Shown in pieces: positions 55,619 to 64,000 of a DNA stretch of 64,000 bases; positions within the stretch are counted from its first letter, which is position 1; every line of letters starts with the position of its first letter. The DNA is taken from contig NW_025955098.1 in the NCBI RefSeq assembly GCF_022376445.1, forward strand, positions 1-64,000. Direction: 5' to 3'. Source of the stretch: Fomitopsis serialis (lineage: Eukaryota > Basidiomycota > Agaricomycetes > Polyporales > Fomitopsidaceae). Below the pieces are notes generated by a model. The model was not told the origin of the DNA, searched no databases, and was given only the letters and a program-made list of their open reading frames with translations. The position numbers and the translations under genes were made by a program.

Positions 55619-58600
55619 ACTTGCTGGGGAGAGGGCCATAGCTGGCAGTATGATCCCTTTGGTAGGAGATATGTCAATTTATGAACAACTTCATGCTGCC
55701 TGCATCAGAAGTCATGCTTGGCAAGACTGCTAGTATATTGCCTATCCATAGAGTACTGACATATCTTCCACATTTTGCACTTCAGAGTAGCCTGCTAATT
55801 TATTAGGTTGTTGTAATATGAGCATCATAGCTTGCAATCATGAGCAACAGACATTATGGATCTGTTTCTTACTTGGTAAATTGCCAAGTTGCTTATCAAT
55901 ATGATCTGAATACTAATGAGCAGTGTTACTGGTTTGTATTGATAGTAACATAGAGCAAATAGCTTGGGAATGTTGCAAAGAAGTAAGGAGAGCCTCTAGA
56001 TCAACTAGAACTCAAGGAAGGGGAATCTGGGGGGTTGACTACAGTAACCACTACTCAGTTGGGACTTGCTGTCAGTGCTGTTGTACAAGTATTAGCCCTT
56101 GATCAGAGAGATTCTGATACCAAAGGATGTCTTTCAGTAGATTGTTAACAGTACTTCCCCAAGTCCAAACCAATCAACAGTGGAGGATGGAACCAATATA
56201 CAGAGGAGAAGTATACCAGTAAGGAATTCTGAAAAATGCCTGTCAAGAATTGATGTGTTATACAAGGAATACAACCAAAGAATGTGCAGTTTGCTCTCAC
56301 CATAAGTGAACAGTTACCAGACACTGACCAGTAGTACAAAGCCATACTAAGGTATGTTACTGGATTGGAGCTCAGCTCCTGATTCAATAGTAATGGGCTC
56401 ATGTAGTACAATGTGAAGCAATGTATCACCATAGTAAGTGCCATCAAGACTGATAGAGTCATGGGCAAGATTGATCACTGATGAATTGAAGGTACACTGG
56501 CATAAGAGTACAGAAGCAAGTGGTAGATGAGATAAATGTTTGGACTTGCTCATAGGGATGCTCCTTTTGTGCATTTATGCACAGCCTTTTAGCTACATAA
56601 AATACTTCATAGAATCCTACAAAATAGTAGAAGACTAGCACAGCCTTATGAACACTAGTCACTCATAGATTGCCTGCCAGCTGGGATAATATATCAATAG
56701 ATAACATAGTCTGAGCTAATAGAACCCCAGTAATATCTTTCAAAGCATCTGGTCACAAGGAGTCTAAGGAGAGCACTAGAAACTTGGTAATAGTCCAGTC
56801 AGAACATACACCAATAGGTGCCACAAAGAATAACAATGTGGGAACAAAAGATCACTGAAATCTGGTCAGAAAGCATTGTGAACCCCAAATGAAGTCCATT
56901 CAAAGGATCTAGAATAAAGATAACAAAGCCCAGGAGTGATAACAATTCCTGCTGCCTACCCTATTCAAAGACCATATCTATGGAATTTCTTGTAGAAAAA
57001 GGGGTTTCAATGCCTTGTCCCTAACAACAGACTGCATACTAAGACTTGCACATGGGCCTTTCCTGGGTATTCTAGTAATGCCTACTATCAATGGTCATGC
57101 TCTCTGATCATAAGTCCAGGGATTTCTATATCTTCAGACATACTCCCACGATAATCACCAGTGTCATTTTCTGGCTGACTGTTCATTTTGTGTGCACATA
57201 CAATGTATGGTACTATATTTGGATTAGACAATATATTTTTCATGTTGACATTACTCCAGCGCAGATACCGCCCAGGATCAACTGCCAAATGGTGTACTGG
57301 TAGGCACACTGCCACATATTTCCAATGCTGTTCAAATATCACACATGTTCACACCTGGGTCTAAAGTGTTATATTTCCACTTTCCATATAACATGAAAGG
57401 ACCCAACATGAGTAGCTGATATTTTATTGTCACATGTAAAAGGAAACAGTTGCAGCAAATGAGAGTACTCCCAAAGTCATATTATTGACTAGAGATCCAT
57501 AAAAGGACAGCCATATATTGGCTCAGAAGTCCATTGTAATATGGCCTCTTCACTGTTGCTTAGTAAGCAATGCAAGTCTGCATTATTTCCATGGCAACCA
57601 TGACTTCTTCTGAGCCCAATCAGGAAGAAATCACAGCATACACTGCAATATGAGTGATAGTAGACATTGCACAAACAGACACCACTGTCAATACATTTTT
57701 GCCCATATGAACAAGCCAAGAGCTGCCTATTCTATCTTCACATACCAAGGGCCATTGCATGAGAATAGGATGATGGTAGTGCATACAGACATTAGATATG
57801 CTCCAGGCAAAAATTATATGAGCAATTAACAACCAAGCATAGCACCATCATACTGTATAATTGGCACTGCTTCATATTGATACAATCAGTCAAAGACATG
57901 CTTATACTGGACTGGGACAATAGAGCTGTAGACATCAGGCTGTGAACTCTGCATCAGCACATCTGAGATGTACTGTCATGCATTGGCCTACAACAGTCAG
58001 CATGATGTCATGGGATCATCTGATTTTATCTCATTTCCTACCATTTATCTAGCATTGCAGAGACCATCAAAGCATTTGATCACCTATGTGTGGTGTCCCT
58101 ACTTTATGACATTGCTAGCCTATAGACTTTCTAGCAACAGTAGTAGATGCACAACTTGTACAATGTCTTTCTATCACTTTCTAGGATCAGTACAGTGTCA
58201 TAAAGCTCTGCGAACCCATAATATTAATAGCTATGCCATTCACATGTGAGACAGAGCCAATATTATGAACATACTCAGCATTAACTGTGGCCTTTGTGCC
58301 ACAGGTGTTCACCATTTTCTGCATATGCCATTGCCTGCCAAAGGGTTTAGACATGAGCCAATCAATACTTATAGCAAGCAGTACAAGGTGAGTGGACTCA
58401 TACAGAATATTCCCTTGTTTTATCCACATTTTCTGAGCCCAGACACAGCAGATAACTCGGACTTTCCATTTTGAGAAGGTCAGGTACCACATATGGCATG
58501 TTTCATTCAGGTCTCATATAGCCACACAATCCATAGGCAGTTGGCAAGCATCACAGGAAACACAAACAAAGTGAAAGAACCAGTGTGTACAGAGGTATAT

Positions 58601-58669
58601 GTATTTTATTTTGCTTTGTGAATGGTGGGTGCCATGTTTATATGAGTCCATGGGAAGGCATACTATGTA

Positions 58670-58979
58670 CACAGCGGACAAATCACCTTGTGAGAAATGC
58701 TTACATAGCGCTCACAAACCAGGAGTGAGTATTTTATTAGGACTCGGTGTGAGGGGTTCTAACATAGGAAATGCACTTCCCTTGTAAGGCCTAACATTGC
58801 TTATGTTTGGAAGTCCGCAATGTTAGTATCTATGTTCTTTCCATGTTCGGGCTTTCACGCTATGCACTGTCTCTTTACTTTCAATGCGAGGACTTCTAAC
58901 TTTGCGACTAAAATAAGTACTCAATCCTCCTTTGTAAGCGACATGTAGGCACGTCGTACAAAGGGTTTTGTCCGCTGTG
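58670..58979. mobile_element. 310-bp MITE with CACAGCGGACAAA ends
   Basis: Ends CACAGCGGACAAA and TTTTGTCCGCTGTG are inverted. GTA flanks both sides (58667-58669, 58980-58982). Copy A has the empty site (ACTATGTAAAGCC, about 51021). A three-base duplication with CAC ends suits the CACTA/CMC superfamily. It is CpG-rich in a CpG-poor setting, so it arrived late. Confidence 0.7.
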
Positions 58980-59801
58980 GTACAGCCTCTCTGACATCAT
59001 ATACATGACTGGGAATATTCCCAATTGTTTTTGATTTTTTGGGAGACCATAGCACAGCAAATACATTGTCACTAATGAGCTTGTGGCTTGCATTCAAACT
59101 CAGCCCAATAGCCTGCCTTTGCAGGGCCTATTGAAGAGTTGAACTGAACAGAATAGCCTGGGATCCTGTCCGGAGCTGCCAGTCCCTGAGAATTCCAGGT
59201 GATAATGGTGCTTACAAGATGGACCAAGACTCATTGAAAGAGTGGCTTGTATCAGGCTATGCATGGGAAACTCTGCATTATTATATGTTTTCTGCCATAT
59301 GGCCTCAACAGTCAACCCAATACAAATCCATAGTACTATCTATTTTTTCTCTTATTTTCCTGCTATTTATCCAGTCCTGCAGAGGCCATGCATGGCCAAC
59401 CTCCCAAATGGGCAGGGGACTAACCATATATGGCAGTTTTGTATGTTTGATATCCTCCACCTCACAGAGCCCATACATGTGGAACTGTCTTGTACAAGCA
59501 TCATACACACACCAACATTTGCTTATATCCCCAGTATCACTTGCCAAGGTCAGTACTCTGTGAAAAACAACAAGAACACCTAATCTGGGCACCCTTGTCA
59601 GCACTCAAGGGGCATCTCATGGAGAAGCAATATTTTGGGATTTTTCTGCATTTAATGGGGTTCTAGTAAGAGCTCAGTTAGTGTGGCTTGAAGCCATCAA
59701 AAAACTCGGCATGAAGAGCTGAGACCGAAAGATTACTTTAAAAGGGAACATTTGTCAGCATTTTAGCCAATGGGAGTGCTCCAAAATCCCCTTTGAGTGA
59801 C

Positions 59802-59845
59802 CGGAGTCGTCGACAGGCCGGAATTCCGGCCTGTCGACGACTCCG
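59802..59845. repeat. 44-bp perfect loop-less palindrome
   Basis: Each half reads CGGAGTCGTCGACAGGCCGG then AA, meeting at the centre of GAATTC. Not one mismatch. It sits just before CTTCGGCAACGGGCGC in copy B; copy A (51716) lacks it. Confidence 0.85.
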
Positions 59846-60932
59846 CTTCGGCAACGGGCGCCTAATCGAGCGCTTAGTAAGCGATGTAAGTGCACACTGT
59901 TACTGCAGCACAATTCACTTGTTTTGGGGTCAAGAAAATGCGGATTAATCAGACAATATTCCAGGATATATGTGGAGCATCCCTGAGCATATTTACAAGT
60001 GGAGAATATTGCCTATATGGTCATTCAGTGCTGAGACATCAAAACACGCATGTTATTACCATTTTTCCCCACCAATAGCTGTGCTGTGCAACTTCCAGAC
60101 ACATCCATGCATTGTAAACTATGCACATATCTATACAGGTCACAGGCAATGTGTTTCAGAGACAACAAGCCATTCATATCTGCACAGTCACTTGTGATTC
60201 TCTAAATGTTGTCCTTTGTTCTTCATTCCTCCAATTTATGATCAACCCTTGAAATGATGGGCTATCAAATGAGTTTATCATCTCTATAACCTCTATAAGA
60301 GTTGATTAGATGTCAGTCAGTGTATCCCAGTCAAATGCCACATTCATGCATGTGTTTCTCTGTTTCCTGAATTTCAAACAACTGGGCAAGTCATACTAGT
60401 GATATATTGTGGGGGCCTCCATACAAGATGAATTGCCTTCATATACAAGGCAATACAGATGAGTCTGATTACACATAATATTCCCTGATTTTATCTGCAT
60501 TTTGTGAGCCCAGACTGAGCAGGTTAAGCAAAATTACCATTTTAGGAAGGTCAGCTACCCTATTTAGCAGGTTTGAGATGTCAGAGAATCTGTGGGCAGC
60601 ATATAGGCTTCAAAAGAGAGACTTTTGAGGTGAAAATGTATGCACTCATGTGCACAGAGGCATTTGCATGTTTTTTTTGTTTTGTGAGTTGTGCCATGAC
60701 CAGTGAAGGTAATGGGCAAGTCACAGCAGCTATAGACTCTATGACATCATACCTATCACAGAGATTATTTTGGGAATTTTCCGCATTTTAGTGAGGCCAC
60801 AGTACAGCAGGTACAGTGCCACTAAGGAGCCTGTGGCTGAGATCCAAACTCAGCTCAAAACCTCGGCAGCCTGCCTGATTAGGGCAGAAAAGGGGCTTGT
60901 TGCACCAATCAGAGCAGCTCGGCATCCCTCTC

Positions 60933-60990
60933 GTGCCGTTCGGAGGTGCAACCGTGCCAAATGTCCGCACGGTTGCACCTCCGAATGGCA
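60933..60990. repeat. Mobile hairpin, copy 2
   Basis: Arms of 24 nt (TGCCGTTCGGAGGTGCAACC then GTGC) match at 23 positions around a 9-nt loop. Same sequence and same mismatch as the hairpin at 37937-37995, 23 kb away. Confidence 0.8.
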
Positions 60991-61284
60991 TCTGGGCGCT
61001 TGATGGGCGCTTAGTAAGCGATGTAAGTGCGGACTGTGACTGTGCTTAAGAGAGCTTGTTTAGACTCAGAAAAAAGGGGAAAATTGAGACAATATTCAAA
61101 ATGATCCAGGCAATGTGAATGAAGCTGTATATTGCATGGGTTCGACATCAGATCAGATAGCATTCTCAATAACCTAGTAAGATGGTTGCTGTGGCCCCAG
61201 TGAGCTTATATAAGCCTGCTACTTCACTCTTGGAACTGCTCATGTACTGGACAACCCTATAAGATGGTAGTGTATGTACACATT

Positions 61285-61505
61285 CAGGTATGTATCCCTA
61301 GATTGTGTCTGTGAGCAAGACAAAGCCAGCAGTGGATGCATAACTACCATATGGAGTATGTGACCTTCCCAAAGAGGAATCATACACAAACAGGGGCATG
61401 TAGGGCTCAGAGAAATGCAGAAAATCTATGAAATATACAGACACATCAAAGACAAGTGTATGATTGCCTTGATTTGCAATGGTTACCATTACATTAGGCA
61501 CTGGA
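61285..61505 (-). repeat. Inverted counterpart of 32105-32330
   Basis: Reverse-complement match to the left flank of the dioxygenase gene. It ends at 61505, where an intron of the neighbouring gene begins, so the repeat replaced the rest of that gene. Confidence 0.55.
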
Positions 61506-61553
61506 GGGAAAGAATGAAGCACAACGCTGCTCGGATACTTCAGAAGTACTCAC

Positions 61554-61727
61554 ATAGTCATAGTATTCCCCGAAGTGATCCTTATCCAGGCAGAGCACCG
61601 TAACGTGGTTGATGTTTGGGGCTATGGGGCACGGTGTTGCGTATCTGCAGTTGGCTTCAAATCCGTAAAGTGTGTCGTCGGCAATTATGGAGAGAAGACG
61701 ACTGTCAACGATCGGCGATGCAACCAT
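61554..61727 (-). pseudogene. First exon of a gene truncated by the repeat
   Basis: ATG at 61727, 58 codons (MVASPIVDSRLLSIIADD ... HVTVLCLDKDHFGEYYDY), then GTGAGT. It is paralogous to the exon at 63439-63269 (HVTVVCLEEAHFGMLFDY). Later exons are absent because the repeat follows. Function unknown. Confidence 0.5.
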
Positions 61728-62097
61728 AGTGAGATGAAACGGGGAGTGAGCAAGTGTTGGGATGTGTCGAAGAAAGCTTGCGACCACTTTGAAGACATTT
61801 GAGTTGCAGATAATCATTTATAAGCAAGTTCTCACCTTCAAGCGCCGAAGCCACACAAGGCGCTCGGCCACATCTCAGGCGCCCAGAAGACCATTGAGAT
61901 CTTGAGATGTCGCTCCGGTTTGGTGCTTTGATTCACCTGTGCGCCTCTTATGGGCCTGCCATCTTATGTCTCAGTAGGTTGTTGTTCACCACAAGCATGT
62001 AAGATTTCAATGAAAGCAATCAATACAATAGACATTACAAAATCTTAGCTTTCCCCCCACAAATTGCACCTCTTCCGTCCCTACACCCCTCTCCCAT

Positions 62098-63439
62098 TCA
62101 GACTACAACGATGGGGTTCTCCATGTCCAAGCCCAGTTTAATGAGCTTCTCCCAGTGCACCTCCTTGCCCTCGCCTGCCCGTTGCACCTGACACCCCGGC
62201 TGTCCAGGTCGCGGACGCACTGCCACCAGACCCATGGGATCAGGCATCCTCACCACCTTCCACTCTGCCTCCAGGTATTCGCGAGGCTTGGCAAGTCCTA
62301 CCGGCCAGATCCAGTCCACTTCAATGAAGTTGCACTTCATCGAGCACATGGGCAGCATTGTGAGCACTCTGGCAGCATAGTCCATCACGTACGGTGTCAT
62401 CGCAATGCTCGAGAGCTTCAGCACCGGGACACTGGTGAGAGGGAGGGGAAGACGAAGACAGAAGAATCAGCTCGTCTTTGGCAGACCAAATGTCTCCAGG
62501 GCCGGGTCGTAGACGTCGAGGCTTGGGACGGGACAGGGGCCTGATCTTGGTTGTCGTTTGAACGGGTTCAGACCCAGAACAAGCTGCATTAAGAGGGGCT
62601 GAAAGCTTGGCCCTCGTATGATCATTTCCAATCCCGCATTGTTGATCTCCCCCAGGAGAGGCATGGGGATCAGAACGAACTTTGTCTGTTCGTCACCCAC
62701 ACGTTTGTAAGTAGTATGCAGAGATTAGAAGAGGATTGCCACGCACATCAACGTAGATCTGGGCCTCCACCAGTGCTGTCCACCCTTCCGCCCACGCACT
62801 GCTTGGGGAGAACAGGGATAAACAAGCCTTGCCCCTGTTGGTCTCTTTCCAAAACTCGCGCATCATCCCCATGTATACCCATCCGCCAAACCTCGGGGAC
62901 CGCCTTTGAGTTCCTTCGCACGCTGGAGCATGAAAGCTCTCTCCTGTTCGGACGACTGGACACGACTGAGCTTCATGGGGCAACGAGAGTTGTTGGGCAA
63001 TAAGCACTGAAACATGACATCATGTCAGACAGAAGTTGTGTTGATGAGTACAGACTTAAACCCCCCGATGGGTCAGTACCCCCCAATGGGTCACCTTCCA
63101 TATCAGGTGATTGTATGACCAAATATGGAAGTCGGTACACCTGTCCGCTGGCACTGCCTCGGGGATGGCTTGGCGTACCTCCAGATTTGGAAGGTGGCCC
63201 CAGGGTGACCCATCGGGGGGTACTGACCCATTGGGGGGTTTAAGTCTGTAGTTTGAACTGGTACTCACATAATCAAAGAGCATGCCAAAGTGCGCCTCCT
63301 CTAGGCACACCACGGTGACGTGGTCAATCCCACGGCAGACCATGCACTCCTGCAATCTTGCACAGGCCAGCTCAAATCCAGGTCCATGCTCACTGAGGAT
63401 GGCAATGAGGTTTCAGTCAACAGGAATCGGGGTCGACAT
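62098..63439 (-). pseudogene. Multi-exon gene of unknown function with nonsense codon
   Basis: Exon 1 is 63439-63269 with an in-frame TGA as codon 9 (63415-63413). Intron 63268-63007 holds a MITE; without it the intron is 64 nt. Exon 2 begins at 63006 (KLSRVQSSEQERAFMLQRAK). Later exons include VGDEQTKFVLIPMPLLGEIN (about 62700-62467) and, after a CTCACCAG acceptor, VPVLKLSSIAMTPYVMDYAA to the end at 62098 (TGA). The middle (62950-62700) is open in all frames, so its splicing is unclear. I do not recognise the family. Confidence 0.5.
63051..63248. mobile_element. 198-bp MITE in an intron, TA target
   Basis: Ends CAGACTTAAACCCCCCGATG and their complement extend about 44 bp inverted, each containing CCCCCC(G/A)ATGGGTCA twice. 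TA flanks both sides (63049-63050, 63249-63250), as for Tc1/mariner-type MITEs. It lies inside intron 1 of the gene above, away from the splice sites. Confidence 0.8.
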
Positions 63440-63539
63440 AGCGTGATGGAGGTTGAGTTGAGAGATGTCTGAGAGTGATGTCAAGGCCTTTGAGTGAATG
63501 CCCACCCTTAAGCCCCAATGAGAAACGCACCTGCCTGAG

Positions 63540-63720
63540 GCTGCCCGGGGATGCCCTGAGCTGCCCGGTGGGGCCGCTGTCAACGGGGCATATTAGGGCA
63601 TCCTGGGGCATCCTGGGGCAGCAAAAGTGGACTTTAGGCATATTAGAAATGCCCGGAGCTGCCCCACAATGCCCAGCAACTTGCGGGCAGCTCTGGGCAG
63701 CTCGGTGGTTCGACCCTATG
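63540..63720. repeat. GGGGCAT/GCCC-rich low-complexity DNA
   Basis: GGGCAT, TGGGGCATCC and CTGCCC words recur irregularly (GGCATCCTGGGGCATCCT near 63597). No gene. Confidence 0.4.
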
Positions 63721-63726
63721 TGCTGC

Positions 63727-63885
63727 AATATTGCCGTAGCTGCCCCGGCCTGCCCACAATATCCCCGTAGCTGCCCACAATATTCCCGTAGCTGCCTGCA
63801 ATATCGCCGTAGCTGCCTGCAATATTGCTGTAGCTGCCCACAATATCGCCATAGCTGCCCTCAATATTCCCGTAAAATGCTCGTA
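63727..63885 (+). repeat. 21-bp minisatellite GTAGCTGCC..CAATAT
   Basis: About seven copies of a unit beginning GTAGCTGCC(C/T) and containing CAATAT(T/C), with variable last bases. It lies 5' of the minus-strand gene. The open frames it makes are repeat artefacts. Confidence 0.75.
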
Positions 63886-64000
63886 AAATTGCTACATCTG
63901 CCCTAATCTGCCCTCTATTGTACACGCCTATTTGCCAGTCTAACCCAAGTACTGTCCAAAACACTTACAAAAGTGCAGTAACCACTGATAGTTCTACTTC

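Larger units (their letters stand above)
55619..61280 (-). mobile_element. AT-rich non-coding element, copy B
   Basis: Begins with the Helitron-end block and follows copy A with extra segments: about 55940-56470 (no match in A), the MITE at 58670-58979, about 115 bp near 57630, and about 150 bp plus a palindrome near 59670-59845. A further internal repeat with its own CGCTTAGTAAGCG site and hairpin lies at 60770-61040. No coding. Copies A and B differ by many CpG-type changes and indels, so both are old. Confidence 0.6.

Noticed and set aside
55134..55730. 199-codon open frame
   Set aside because: Amino-acid content is not protein-like, it runs into the hexamer array and the surrounding DNA is repeat.
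55940..56470. Copia RNase H remnant in copy B
   Set aside because: A fragment like ILRYVTG is suggestive, but stops are frequent and no second motif supports it.
63727..63885. CRISPR-like spaced repeats
   Set aside because: Units of 21 bp abut without unique spacers and the genome is eukaryotic; it is a minisatellite.
1..64000. tRNA and rRNA genes
   Set aside because: I saw no cloverleaf with conserved T-loop and no rRNA-like stretch; a tRNAscan run would be needed to exclude weak cases.

Overview
This window reads as nuclear DNA of a basidiomycete fungus, most likely an agaricomycete. The real exons are separated by 45-72 nt GT-AG introns, and the mobile elements are the gypsy, Helitron and foldback types common there. 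Almost nothing is ordinary single-copy gene space: about 60 of 64 kb is nested mobile DNA in several states of decay. Fragments of host-like genes remain at the edges (1-1033, 61.5-63.4 kb) and between elements (15.5-18.3, 44.8-45.5, 46.9-47.3 and 48.0-48.4 kb).

Left third. A decayed Ty3/gypsy element (about 1175-15467) has LTRs, primer site, Gag, protease, RT-RNase H and integrase. Its pol is split between RNase H and integrase by a 3.1-kb foldback element (6394-9503) that is one huge inverted repeat packed with CCGGCCGG motifs. Between integrase and the 3' LTR it carries about 4 kb of antisense reading frames, including a perfect Zn2Cys6 cysteine spacing. After a broken intron-bearing gene comes a young LTR element (19201-31442) with 984-bp LTRs and the same primer site. 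It has no recognisable Gag, RT or integrase. Its 10-kb interior is almost entirely open reading frame for a repetitive protein I do not recognise.

Middle third. A CpG-rich block (about 32.96-38.7 kb) holds a minus-strand, many-exon gene resembling the TET/JBP 2-oxoglutarate/Fe(II) dioxygenases. Divergent from it is a decayed, CpG-poor Helitron Rep-Pif1 gene with a ubiquitin-peptidase-like C terminus (38.3-44.7 kb). AT-rich repeats flank the pair, and I infer that the dioxygenase gene may lie inside the Helitron unit.

Right third. 48.4-61.5 kb holds two diverged copies, in the same orientation, of a non-coding AT-rich element. Its end matches the Helitron's 3' end, and the copies contain a 310-bp MITE, perfect palindromes and a mobile hairpin. 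The last 2.5 kb carries two related minus-strand genes, one cut off by the repeat and the other with a nonsense codon and a MITE in its intron, then a minisatellite.

Common threads are transition-dominated decay at CpG sites in older elements, CpG-rich recent insertions, and many short perfect palindromes scattered through unrelated contexts. All identities come from reading motifs by eye; no database search was run.
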